A stretch of DNA of 64,000 bases from Channallabes apus (lineage: Eukaryota > Chordata > Actinopteri > Siluriformes > Clariidae). The notes beneath the pieces were generated by a model that did not search any database, was not told the DNA's origin, and saw only the letters and a program-made list of their open reading frames with translations. The translations under genes and the position numbers were made by a program. Below are positions 36,937 through 48,599 of this stretch, one piece after another (within the stretch, counting starts at the first letter, position 1; every line of letters begins with the position of its first letter). Where the stretch lies: NCBI GenBank assembly GCA_030522415.1, contig CM060114.1, positions 28,834,804 to 28,898,803 of the forward strand, read 5' to 3'.

Positions 36937-37469
36937 GACTTTTTCCATGACAGATTTTTCAACAGTTGATTAAAAACACAGTTGATTCTAAAAAGATTTT
37001 AAGATTTTAAAAAGATTTTAAAAAACACTAGCTTTTTGTTCTACCCATTAAGGAAAAGTGGACTAAAGGAGTTATGTGCATCACTGCACAACACCATACC
37101 AAGCGTGAAGCCACCATAACAAGATAAAAATTCTGCACTACAATTTGTTCATTTTCATTGTGAGCGAAAAATAGATTTCGATTTACATTTAGGAATTCTA
37201 AAGCGACTTATAAAAAGTGCTTTGAAGTTTCCATCACTGAATAGATCACTGTGAACTGCCATATGCTGGTCTGACTGTCTACCAACTTGAATTTTTTTTA
37301 ATGGATCAAAATAACCCTTTCAGTTTAATTATATTGACAGATTCAGTGAACTTGAAAATCAATTAATTTAAAATTCTATATTAAAATAATTTATTCATTA
37401 TAGTGAACATACAAACACAAAGGTAGCATGGGTTTGAATTGAACTGAATTGAATTAATTAATTTGGTCA

Positions 37470-37512
37470 TTCATTCTCTATACCACTTATCCTGTACAGG
37501 GTCATGGGAAGA
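37470..37512 (-). repeat. SINE family A tail fragment
   Basis: 'ctctataccacttatcctgtacagggtcatgg' is split over this stretch and matches the reversed SINE tail. Only this end is present. Confidence 0.5.
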
Positions 37513-38158
37513 CTCATGAATAATCTCATGATGTTTTCAAGTCTCGAAAAATGTGATTTCTGAATTCTTTGATTTTTCCAGGATTTTCATTATCGTATCA
37601 CATTAAATGTGGGTGAAAAAGATCTGACATGATTTATTCTTTTATTTATTACATCATGAAAACCTGCAGTAAACAGATGTGAGTAAACAAGCACTGTATA
37701 TACTCACTGTAATTCCAAACACTTGTCTCACATACAGCAGTGAGAGGTTCAGTAATTTTTGTGTGAGTACGTACTATATTGTTCCTTCTTTGGTAGCACT
37801 GATCAAAGTACGACTTTCCCACCATCTACATCCCCGTTTAACTTCTGCTCACATACGGGATCCGTAAAACTCTCCATAACTTTGTTCGTATTAAATAACA
37901 AGAACTAAGTCAAATCTCAGGAACAAAGTCAAATCTGAGAAACTAATTTCACTTGCAGTGAATACGTCCAGGAAAAAGAGGACTAGCTTTTTGTTTGTTG
38001 AGGATGTTTGCATATGCTTTACATGCACTTGTGAGAACAGCTAAGAGAGTGATAACATTTCAAGAGCCTTTCCGTGCAAACACCCTCATCACTTGATGTG
38101 CTTCATCAAGACTCGATGCTCACAGGGTTTCTGATCATCATCATTCTGTTTTTTATTT

Positions 38159-41100
38159 TTAGGAAGATGCCCTGTAGTATGGTCCAAACATGGCATTCCA
38201 CATCTGCTGCCAGAGTCCGTACAGCCGCAGGATCCACGGATAAGCCGAGGGCAAAGCTGTGGATTCAGGACATGCTTTAGAATATGAATTTAGAATCACA
38301 CACTTTAACTGTTGTATATTGTATACAGTATGTGTAGTATTTTTTCTTAATTACAATAGTTTTGGCTGGTGTGTCACTCACCTGGATTAATATGAAAGAC
38401 CTGGACACAGCGTCGCTCTATTTCTATTATTCTACACCTTTCTTACTTTGTCGAAAATTTCATTTTTTCATTTCCTTTCTATTGTTTCCTTTAATTATTT
38501 CTTTTTGCATTATTTACTTTCTTTCATTTATTTTAGTTCCTTCTTTTTTCTTTCTTTGTCTCATTAATTCCTTCACTCTTAATATAATTTTCTCTTTTAT
38601 TCACTTTACTTTCACTCACTTTTATGCATTCTCTTTCACTTCCTTGTCATTTCCTTCCATTCTATCACTTTCATTCATCCCTTTCATTCTTTCTTCCCAT
38701 CACTGTTTTTCTTTCATTGTCTTTCACTCTGTATCATTTTATTTAATTCTCTTTCCACCATTTTCTTTCATTCTTTCTTTGATTCTTTTTTATTTTCATA
38801 CATTTTCTTTCTTTGTAATTTATTCCTTTCAAATAATTTTTTTCTTACTATCATTTCTTTTCATTATTTCTTTCCTTTTCCTTCTTTCAATAATTATTTT
38901 CCCCCATCATTTCTTTTTTGAATTAATTTATTTCAGTAATTTTATTATTTCATGTTTTCATTACATTTCTTTCTATCATTTGCTTCTGTCAACCTTATAT
39001 TTTTCATTTTCTTTCAATCTTTTAAATTTTTCTTTATTTCATTCTCTCTCTCACGTTTCTTCCAAATTACTCCTAGATTTGGACTGAAATGGATGATTTA
39101 CAGAATCCTCTCTGTCATCATGTAAACGACTCACTTTTAAATGAAACATTCTGTATCAGACTGTTTCTTCTTTCTCTTTCCTGACATGCAGTTAATCCTT
39201 ACACGCCTAACCAAAACACGTGTTGATATTGGTGAGCAGGTATATATAGCCAGAGTGTGTGTATTGATTAATCTTTTAAGATAATCTCCTCACCTGGGTC
39301 CATTCGTATGAGCAGCAGGTAGAGCAGGAGGAACAGGACAGCGGCTCTGTGAATAAAGCGCGAGCAGGCAGAGGCTCCGGCCAGAGAGAGAGCTCTGTAC
39401 AATAACCTCATCACTGCATTCAACTTCCGGACCACCGACCCTGAGACGAGACCAAAAGCATGTTCAACAAAATCATCTGGAATCAGGTGTTAAAACAGTA
39501 CAGATGGACTTCTTTATATTAGTTATTGAATATTATGAGGTAAGATAAAACTCCAAAGAACAGGTTTTAGACTAAATCTATCAATCTATAGAAGTCTTAA
39601 CCTTTTGCTTTAAACTTTTTTACAAGGCCTCCTCACTAGCTTCATTTTACCTGTAAGACAAAGGCTTTTTATGTATTTTTTAACAAATACACAACTTATA
39701 GTAAACAATTGGAAAAAGTAATGAGAGTGTACAGTAATTCTTATTTTTTTTATGATCTTCAGGAACTTCAGACGCTGCACACATCTTTATCATGTGGAAA
39801 ACATTTCACACAGGTAAATGCGTTCATGCGACGAGAGGTGTAGGATGTTTTTCATAACCTCTAACAAATTTATAAACTGATAGCAAGACTTTTTGCAACT
39901 TTGTGTGAGATTTAGAAGTTCAGTTCCACCTTCTGCATAACGATTGGTTAGAGAAATTCAGTCTTGTCTATTACTGGTCTGAAACCTAGAGGACAAAGAT
40001 GGGACTTTAATCGTTGTGTTTTAAGCTACATTTATCACAATGCTTGTTAATCATTAAATCTCCGGGGTCGGCAACCTTAAACACAGAAAAGAAAAACAGC
40101 GGGAGCCACAAAACCCTTGACATCTAAAATGAGGACAACACTGCATATATTGTTTTTTGTTTTTTTTTACCTCTATACTATGTATAAAAATATATACAGT
40201 TTGTTGCATTTATGAAATCAATTAACTGCTACAGAGAAAAAAAAATTTCTCCATGCAACAAAACCATTTTGAACTCGAAAAAAAAAAAAAAAGATCCTGG
40301 GTTGAAGGTTACTTTCAAACAAAATACTCAATGTCTATTTGACTCGTATTTATGAAATAAACTGGAGCTGCAGTCAGCTGTTAACCTGAATAAAGCTGGG
40401 GCTCGCAAAGCCTAATAAATCGTCTCAATATCCAAATCGCCAAGATCACCATAATATTCAAATTTAAAGGAACTAAAATAAAATAATAATTGAAATTAGA
40501 TACTCATACTGAATTTAGATACTCAAAGCCACAGCAGAGGGATGAAAGAGCCACATGGGGCTACGGAGCCGCGGGTTGCCGACCCCTGATCTATCTAAAC
40601 CATATTTATATAGAATTACCTACTTTACCGAAAATTATTTAAACAATGCCTGCAACCAACAATTATTTTGATAATTGGTCAATCTATCGTTTACTGAAAT
40701 AATCAAATGATTAATCAGACTACAGCTTTCAGAATTACTCAGTAGCTCTTATTCAGCTCTCAGCTTGAGGTTGTTTTGTGCGTGTGCTAACTAACAAACA
40801 ATCAATATCTTTGTTCCTTCTCCATAGGATTCACATATGAATTCAAAAATGAAAATATTGTTATATCAAAACAAACAGCACCTTGAGGTATAGGCGTTAT
40901 CTCTGTCTCTACAGGGACAGGTTCAGGGTTTGGACAGGAACGGGCCATCTTTTTAGCGTCGTGATTCTCCAGTATCGTAAGTGCGGTTTGTCTCTGATCC
41001 TCGGTAAACGCAAGTCGACCCACTTCATCCGTCAGCAGCTGCTTGGCCTCTGCGGTTTGTCCCAGTGGCAGGAGAACGTGCAGGATGTAGAGCTCGGCCA

Positions 41101-44100
41101 CGCTGCTGTAACCCGACAGGCTTGAGTTCGAGGAGCTGCACAGCCACGTTCGCACTGCCTCCTGCACCGCCGCCTGCTCTTCCACCTTGGCGTAGAGAAG
41201 AACGCTGTGAATGTAGAAAAGGAAAAGTGAAAAAAGTCAAACACGCCATGAAATAGAGCTATATCATATCATTTCTGGATTATGAACCTAACTGGACAGA
41301 ACAGGACAGACTGCACATCTCTGTAGTGCCACACGCACCTAATTTATTATCCTTACACCGTCCTCCTTGCACACACATCACTTCATGAATAACACTAGCC
41401 CAATCAGACGCGGGTAAATGCACATCAACTGAAAATACATAAATAAATCACATGATTGAACAGACTAAACTTTCTGATATTTCTTGCTTACTGAATAATA
41501 CGGGAAACATTATATGATGAATGATATCACATTCTACATGTGAATCCTTATAAAATTCACTCTGTGACAGAAAATGATGCTTTTACGAGGTTTGATTTCT
41601 TTCTTCTTTTTTTTTGGTGACTTTGATTGCTCATGCTGCCTAAAAGGTATCCTGATTAGTATACCAACTCACATATTCAAAAGAAAAAACAAATATGCCT
41701 CATGCATAATGAGTCAGGGAGACTTTTTAAAATTATTTTATTTATTCTTACCACATCTGCATGATCTTTGCAGGAATTTGCTCCGTTTCGCCATAATGCT
41801 GCAAGACCCAGGTCAGGACATCGTGCCACCGGTTTAACTCGGCAAGAGCTTGAATTCCGACGATGCAGAGAGCTGTTTTCAACTCTCCGTGCTTGGAACT
41901 ATGAAAATAAAACACAAATATGTGTTTCACTTAAATGAATGAAGCCATTTTTGGTGCGTTTCTGTGCTCCAACATTCCAACAAACAGCTTGTAAAGAATA
42001 AAGCCGATGAGCTAAGCAAAGACAACAGTAGACAGTAGGGTGCCTGGCATAATGAGCTGTTACCATGGAAACGGATTAAAAAGAAGTGCAAGAATATACC
42101 TTGTCCATGATCTCACAAAAAAGGAATAATCTCCTGACCAATCAGAATTGAGCATTTTCAGCTTTTTTTAAAGACATAATGAAACATATACTGTAAAAAA
42201 GAAAAAAGGTCACGCACACTATAAGATTTCATTCAATCACCTTTAGCTTTGATTAAAGTCCAATCTTTATGCTCTCTAGCAAAATCAAGCTTTTTAAAAA
42301 AAATTTTTAACATTTTTTATTAGTCTCACTAACAAGTGGTTTTCTTATGGATACGCAGCTGTTTAGTCCCAATCCCATGAGTTCTCACCACATTGTGTGT
42401 ACAGTGGAAAAGTAGATTAATTTGCAAATCATGATTCTTTTGTGTGGTTATTCACGTATTGCCAAACTGACTTTTTTTTAACTGTATTTTTTCATTTATA
42501 TACAGATGAAGCGGTTGAACGGCCAGTGACCATAAATTGGTTTTCAGTTTGTTTGCCAGTGATCAGTCATCACATTATCAAAGATTACATGCTTTAAAAG
42601 TAGGGCTGGGCCGATAAACGATATCATATCGAATCGCGATTTGTTTGATTTTAAAAACGATGAAAAGCTCTAGACATTTTTTGCTCGATATGGATTAATC
42701 TAAGAGCCAATCACACAGCAGAACAACACGACAACAACCAATCAGCGTGCAGCTTGCTCAAAGTTAATTTCCTGCCGCACTTTGCGAAGCAAACTTGACA
42801 CCAGGACGACCAAATAAAAAAAAAAAAAAGAGTGGAAGCAGCGACGAAAGTGAATCTAACCTGTGAATCTAGCGAAAGATATGATGCCCCTAAGCACACG
42901 AGGCTGAAGTTAGCTCCTTATTCGCAGCTTCCGGTTTGTTTGGCTCCTTATTGCGCAGCGTCTCATTCTGCGGCTGAAGTTTAGCTCCTTATTCGCCTCG
43001 TTACTAACGGGAGTGTTCACGCTGGCGAAAGCTGCACAGTTTATCAATAAAAGCAGCTTCCGATTCGTTTGGCTCCTTATTGCGCAGCGTCTCACTCTGC
43101 GGCTGAAGTTTAGCTCCTTATTCGCCTCGTTACTAACGGGAGTGTTCACGTTGCCGAAAGCTGCGCAGTTAATAAAACGTTATTTTGGTGGCTTAAACCA
43201 TTCTGGCCAAGCAAATATGAACTATACAACACCTAGCAGGTACCCAGCTATATAGTAAAAGTGAAATTGTCCTGGGCCAGATTGATAGCTGCATAATTCA
43301 TTCCATTTTTGTTGTCATTGCATGTTTAAGCCATTATGTCAGTTTATTGGGGCAGTTTATCAGAGTTAGCCTTCATTTAACTCTGAATTGTGGGATAAAC
43401 AGACAGCCCTAGTGTGTGTGGTCTAAATGTTGTTTCTCATTATTGTTTAAAAATCTCAAAACATTAATATATCATCAAAAGATACTTTTTATCATCACAA
43501 ACAAGTATATATATTTTTAAATAAAAATATTTGCCTTGTAAACATTCTGAGCATGTGCCTATAGTATCTTAATTTTTAAGGCCAAATCTGTCATCTGTTT
43601 TTGTTAATAAACTATACTTTAAAATGTAATTTAATGAACCCTTTAATTTTTGTGGCTTCAGTTTAATTTAAGTTGTTCAACATTGATGTTCAATAAATAA
43701 TCAGATAGTAGATAGTGTGTGTTGCCTTCAATTAATCAATCAAGTAATGCAGCCTTCATTCAAAAATCTCTCACTTGTGAGCATATTTACTGTACAAAAC
43801 TTGTCAGTGAACTATGAGGGCAAAAAAAAAATCGTTTATTAATCGAAATCGAGTTAAAATGTTCAATTAATCGAGATTTTGATTTTAGATCAAATCGCCC
43901 AGCCCTATTTAAAAGCCTCTGGTCTGTCATTATATTCTATTATAGAATCTGAATATTAATCGCATCAGCATCGAGGTGTCATGATGATATTGTATCGCGA
44001 TCTGACTGGTCGTTCCCGTCCCTATTAAACAGAGCTATGATTTTACTGTTTATTTTTCATTTATTTTTGTTACCATGCAACTTCAAGTGATGTCCACAAT

Positions 44101-44440
44101 GTTGACAGCACTGTCTTTTCAGGTTGAAGCACACATAACCCAGATCGAGTAATTTCAGATCTCCTTAGTTGTTGTCTTTGCTTGATGCAGAACAATTATT
44201 GGACCCCTGTAACCGAATGTACGCTTCCGGGTTCACCCACCCGCTCAGTTCGTGCTCATTAGCATTAGCATTAGCAAAAGTCTCCAGTCCCTCCTGACAG
44301 GCGGCGAACGCGGAGTGGAAGTCAGTCCGGAGGATGAAGTGCTCTATGGCGGAGTCGAGCAGCAGCCCTGAGCCGAGTGTCTGAGGGAGACACAGGGACG
44401 GACTGGAGAGGCGAGCCTGAGCTAACGAGCTGCTCTGCAT
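38159..44440 (-). CDS. pex26: Peroxisome assembly protein 26 (PEX26), five coding exons, 304 aa
   Basis: Tail-anchored peroxisomal membrane protein that docks the PEX1-PEX6 AAA ATPase recycling the PEX5 import receptor (family knowledge). Coding exons in transcript order: 44440-44241, 41898-41752, 41204-40882, 39440-39294, 38256-38159. Phases close at each junction and the sum is 915 nt. The human protein has 305 aa. Diagnostic blocks are ALCIVGIQALAELNRWHDVL and WVLQHY in exon 2, QMCVLLYAK across the exon 2/3 junction, ELYILHVLLPLGQTAEAKQL in exon 3, and the membrane anchor HRAAVLFLLYLLLIR (about 254-268) in exon 4, followed by MDPA across the last junction. The N-terminal half is helical, the PEX6-binding part. 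The start is the ATG beginning MQSSSLAQARL. A poly(A)-signal hexamer lies 1 nt after the stop. Intron 1 carries a Tc1 copy with a hAT inserted, intron 3 another hAT-like MITE, and intron 4 a long pyrimidine/purine tract. Confidence 0.95.
38440..39065 (+). repeat. Long pyrimidine-rich (TTTC/TTTCATT) tract in the last pex26 intron
   Basis: About 600 bp composed of TTTCATT, TTTCTTT and TTCCTT variants with hardly any G on this strand. On the pex26 sense strand it is purine-rich (GAAA). It creates a spurious 241-residue Phe/Ser-rich open frame. Confidence 0.85.
40062..40588. mobile_element. hAT-like MITE in a pex26 intron
   Basis: The left end CCGGGGTCGGCAACC and right end GGTTGCCGACCCCTG are inverse of one another, the usual terminus of fish hAT MITEs. 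Length 527 bp, no coding capacity. The flanking 8-mers (TTAAATCT and ATCTATCT) agree only partly, so the target duplication has decayed. Confidence 0.8.
42601..43907. mobile_element. Non-autonomous hAT transposon with exact 8-bp target duplication
   Basis: Starts TAGGGCTGGGC and ends GCCCAGCCCTA, flanked by TTTAAAAG at 42,593-42,600 and 43,908-43,915. An 8-bp duplication is the mark of hAT. The 1.3-kb interior has no transposase; it holds a 129-bp tandem repeat and AT-rich sequence. Subterminal sequences 'aacgatatcatatcgaatcg' and 'taatcgaaatcgag' are also partly inverse. Confidence 0.93.
42904..43170. repeat. 129-bp tandem repeat inside the hAT element
   Basis: 'gaagtttagctccttattcg' starts at 42,976 and again at 43,105 (129 bp apart), with a shortened earlier unit at 42,904. 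The units share 'ctcgttactaacgggagtg' and 'ttggctccttattgcgcagc'. Confidence 0.9.
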
Positions 44441-45475
44441 GTCGGATTAATCCCGAACCAACACATGCAGTGTTTAATACAGTGTCACTGCACTGCTTTC
44501 TACACACTATCAAGTGAACTACCTAGAATGACGAAGCGCTATTTGGACTTCCGCCTTGCTTTCCACCGCTTCCGGTTTGCAGGAACTGTGGAAAACTACC
44601 AGACAAATGAAAGTAGCCTCATTGCTTCGACAAAAATATAATTATTAAAAAAATTATAATACATAAAATAATACCACTGTGTATTATATATGATACATAA
44701 AATTATATATGTGTATAAATATGATACATAAAATACCATCACAGTGCTGTATATGTGATGAATAAAGGCTTAATCACTATTCACAACTGTGGCAGTCAGA
44801 AAGGCATCTCAGCACAGCCAGAACATTGATGGGATATGACAGCATTAGGTCGCACTCCTGTCTACCAAGAACAGGAATCCAAGTCTCTAATAAACACAAA
44901 CTGACCCAAAGCAGAACATATAAAAAAATATTAGTTAGTTGATTAGATGAGTGCATGAGTGTGGAGCTGTTCCTAATGAAGTGGACAATGGTTGAGTATA
45001 CTACTAGAAAATAAAAGACTACTACAGGTCTACTTAAATATAAATTACTGAGTATATTTCATGAGAACACACGATAATCATATATTTCACCCTACGTTCT
45101 CTCCTTTGTTTGCAGTACTCACTTGAACTGAACACACTCACAGCTGAACTACTGTAACTCATGTTTGTCTTCAATACCTGAAGCAACATTTGCAGTGTAC
45201 ATAATCGATGATGAAGTAAGAATTAAATGTAGCACACAAAAATCCCAAAGGAAACTCGTGAAAGACACGATCCTTTATCGGCTTTGCAAGTAATAGTCAT
45301 GGTCGGGTACAGTGCTGATAAATTTTTTTTACAAAATACAATAATAAAAAAAATAATTCATTCAAGAAGCTATTTTCAAACTTTAACACATAAATAAACA
45401 CGATCTCCTTTTACACATGTACATGGTCAATCATACAGTATGCCAAAATAAACAATTTCAGTTTTCAATGTTTAT

Positions 45476-48431
45476 TCACACAACCTCTGGCCACTGATTG
45501 CTGACCATGGCCTCGGTGTCCATGAGCTGTCCTCGCTCTGTGAGTAAGCGCATCAGTTTTTTCCTTCTTCTCCAGGTCACTTTTAACCCATAGTCCCTCT
45601 CTGGTGTGTCTCTCACCAACAAGTTTTCAGTTCTCGGGGGGGTTCTTGGATCATTCGGGGAAAAGAGGAGACTGCGAAAAAAGAGTTCACAGCTTGGCAT
45701 TTCTTGAGTCTGTATGCGAGGAGGTGTGAGAACGCCGTTAGTGTCAGGTGTAGACATATGTGCTGTAACGCAGTTCGGGGCTGTCAGTTTCTCAGCTGCA
45801 GAACCAGTGTTTTTAGGGGTTACTTTAGGTCCTGACGTATTAGCGTTATCACTCAGAGTGTTTAGAGATGCCAGCCTTGGCGTACCGTCGCAGCTGACTG
45901 GAGAAATTATTCTGTCTCTGTGACTTTGAGGAGGTTGTACTTCTGGAGAATCCCCATCACGCGAGACAGCACTCTTTCGACTAAGACCTCTGCGACATCT
46001 CAGTGGAACCGAGTTACTAGTGTCAAACAGCAAAGCAGGGTATTTGCAAAGAGCTGCTCTTCTAACTTGTGTTGAATGTGATGTTCCATTTAAAGTGCTT
46101 GTGGGGAGCCGATTCTTTTTCTTCTTCTTCCTTTGACCACCGTATCCTACTGCTGTATCTTCCAGTGTGGTAAACTGAGGAGACACCTACATCAGATAAA
46201 ACATACTGCTTATGTCATTTTCATTTCCAGAACCCAGTGCAAAATATAATGATCTTTACAGATAATGTACATATAGACAAACTCCTTAAAATCCCTTGTT
46301 AGTTCATACAAGTTTTTTTGTACTGTAGGTAAGTCTAGGAACTGCATTTACATCATTGCTTTTACTGCAAAATTTAGATATTTGAACAATTGTATTTTAA
46401 GTGGCTATTCTACGACTGAGAAAACTCATGTAACGATTATACATGTATATATTCTGTAATAAGAGGAACATGCAAGTCAAAATGGGACTTATGATTATTC
46501 AGAAGAAATTATGTACTATTATTAAGGTGGACAACTGATTGACTTTCACAGAAGACCCTAAGCTGCAGTAGAAGATTTGAATATTGCAGACGTTTTAAAG
46601 GAGGCTGTGCATGCATGAATTATATTCTCGGTCGAGGTGGCTCAGCGCTGCAGTAATTCTCAGAAACATTCAGTGAATACAAAAAAAAAAGGAAATAAAT
46701 AAAAACACATTTCAGATATAAAGTGGGCAGCCTGATCATGGCTCCACTGTACTGAGAGAACTTTCTACCTTGAAGGTATCCAAGCACTAGTCAAACGCTG
46801 GCATAAGGTCTTATCCAAGGTATTATCACTCACCTATTGTCTATACTTCTTTATACAGGGTCTGTGCGTGTGTGTGTGGGGGGGGGGGGGTTAGAGCCTA
46901 TCCCAGCAGACTTAAGGCATGACACCATGTGCGGTGTTCAATCAATTAATTTGATTGCGTGAAGCTGCTTTGTGACAATGACAATTGTTAAAAGCGCTAT
47001 ACAAATAAAAAAATTTAATTGAATCCATTGCAGTGCACACACACACACACACACATTAACGGCAATTTGGGAATGCCAGTTAGCCTAATGTGCATGCCTT
47101 TGAACTACGGGAGGAACCCAGACCACATGGGGAGAACATGCAATATCTATGCATACAGACACAAGGTGGGTATTGAGCCCTAAACCTGGAGGTGCAAGGC
47201 GACAGTGCTAACCACTAAGCCACTGTGTGGCCCACAATCATCTACATCTTATCCAGAGCGACTTACATTTTTTTCTCATTACACATCCGAGAAGTTGAGG
47301 GTTAAGGGCCTTGCTCAAGGTGGCAACTTGGTGGTTGTGGGGTTTGAACCTGGGATCTTCCAAACCGTAGACCAATGCCTTAACCACTGAGCTAAGCCAA
47401 GAACAATCAAAAGTCCCACTTTAACTTGAACACCCCAAGGGGTTGAACACATACCCCTCGATTTTGTTAAGGATTTATTATTATTTCATTTAATTTCATC
47501 TTCTATACCGCTTTATCCTTCTATTCAGGGTTGCGGGGGACCTGGAGCCTATCCCAGGAGACTTCGGGCACTAGGCGGGGTACACCCTGGACAGGGTGCC
47601 AATCCATCGCAGGGCACACACACATACACACACACTACGGGCAATTTAGGAACGCCAATTAGCCTAACCTGCATATCTTTGGACTGTGGGAGGAAACCAG
47701 AGTACCCGGAGGAAACCCACCAAGCACGGGGAGAACATGCAAACTCCATGCACACAGAGACGGGAATCGAGCCTGGCCGGGGAATCGAACCCGGACCCTG
47801 GAGGTGCAAGGCGACAGCGCTAACCACTACACCACCGCGCCGCCTTTATTATTATTTTACAATTAATGTCAAATATAAACAAACTCCTTATTATACCTTA
47901 TTGTGTTCATCCAGGGATGTTAGACTATATTATGTATACACAATGTAAACATTTCACAGAAGAGTGCATGTGACATTCACAGTGTGACATAAACGCCTGT
48001 GACACACTACCTGTGCAAACAAACAAAGTCATGGTGGGGCCCCTCTGTACAGTTTTACAAAAAGGAAATGCATAGATAACTGTAGAAATGTGTCATTTAA
48101 GTGTAAAGCCTTCTTATTTCAGGGACACTAATTTGTAATTTAATATCATGGTGAATAATTTAAATACAAACGATTTTATGTGACGTTATCGGGCGACCTT
48201 TCCCAGCGTGCTTTTAACAACTTTCCCATTAAAAAAAGAGGTTCATCAAATTACCCAAGAGCGATCAGGGACGCATTGTCGTGCTCGCTCTGATACCAAC
48301 GCCCTCGGGTTAATGGCGCTCCGTATCTGGGTTCCGTACTGGTGGCTGGATCCATTCCTGGGCTGCTCTACAAACAGCAGCTGTGATCTGTGCGGGTCCA
48401 GGAGCCTCCTTCTCTGTGTAGCGCGAGGCAT
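45476..48431 (-). CDS. rhno1: RHNO1 (RHINO), 9-1-1 checkpoint clamp partner, two coding exons, 295 aa
   Basis: Vertebrate nuclear protein that binds the RAD9-HUS1-RAD1 clamp and supports ATR signalling (family knowledge). Coding exons: 48431-48255 (59 codons, starts MPRATQRRRLL) and 46186-45476 (236 codons plus stop). The intron is phase 0, donor TTGG|GTAATT and acceptor GATGTAG|GTG. The junction rebuilds SWVSP, the conserved SWV motif needed for clamp binding in the human protein, so the intron splits W and V. The C-terminus keeps LVRDTPERDYGLKVTWRRRK, the other conserved block. The middle is low-conservation and basic/Ser-rich. At 295 aa it is longer than human (238 aa), mostly in this middle part. 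The first coding exon starts at an acceptor (48,464), so a separate 5' UTR exon is expected nearer foxm1. The stop TGA overlaps an AATAAA hexamer. Confidence 0.93.
46830..47235 (-). repeat. SINE family A, reverse, interrupted by another short retroelement tail
   Basis: 'ctatacttctttatacagggtc' opens and 'gtgctaaccactaagccactg' closes it. Inside, about 46,935-47,025, 'gaagctgctttgtgacaatgac' and 'aaaagcgctatacaaataaa' are the 3' end of another fish SINE/LINE family. A G run lies at 46,878. Lies in the rhno1 intron. Confidence 0.75.
47236..47405 (-). repeat. Second tRNA-like SINE family (reverse)
   Basis: 'ttatccagagcgacttaca', 'gggccttgctcaagg' and 'ccttaaccactgagcta' are a common fish tRNA-derived repeat read in reverse, directly adjoining the family A copy. 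Confidence 0.65.
47497..47846 (-). repeat. SINE family A, near full length, reverse
   Basis: From 'cttctataccgctttatcc' to the reversed head 'gctaaccactacaccacc'. The reversed B box 'ggaatcgaacccgg' lies at 47,781. Low divergence from the family pattern. Lies in the rhno1 intron. Confidence 0.85.
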
Positions 48432-48599
48432 CAGACTTCATCATAAAAGTTTGGAGTTCATGTCCTGTGTAAAAACACATTAAACGGTAAACATACTGTT
48501 GAGCCTTTTTGCACAAATAAACCCCCACTTTTTGTTAAAAAGTACCAAAAAAGTTATTTAATACATTTCTTCTTTTCTTTTTGACCGTTTTCCTCGGCT

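Larger units (their letters stand above)
42236..44205 (-). mobile_element. Tc1-like remnant (family T), split by a hAT insertion, in pex26 intron 1
   Basis: Pieces match the copies at 19,855 and 31,185: 'ctagcaaaatcaagc' and 'aacaagtggttttcttatgg' at 42,277-42,350, 'ccatgcaacttca' at 44,073, and the N-terminal coding block (LHQAK.TTKEI, from 'tccttagttgttgtctttgcttg') at 44,161-44,190. The remnant ends about 35 bp from the donor of pex26 exon 1. Confidence 0.75.

Noticed and set aside
38362..39087. 241-codon Phe/Ser-rich plus-strand frame, membrane-protein-like
   Set aside because: Created by a pyrimidine-rich low-complexity tract in a pex26 intron on the opposite strand.
43013..43255. 80-codon frame and its minus-strand partner (42,910-43,149)
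   Set aside because: Both read the 129-bp tandem repeat inside a non-autonomous hAT element.
44165..44440. 91-codon frame taken as a complete small protein
   Set aside because: Its first 66 codons are pex26 exon 1. The rest is intron read-through ending in the Tc1 remnant; a donor at 44,240 joins it in phase to the next exon.
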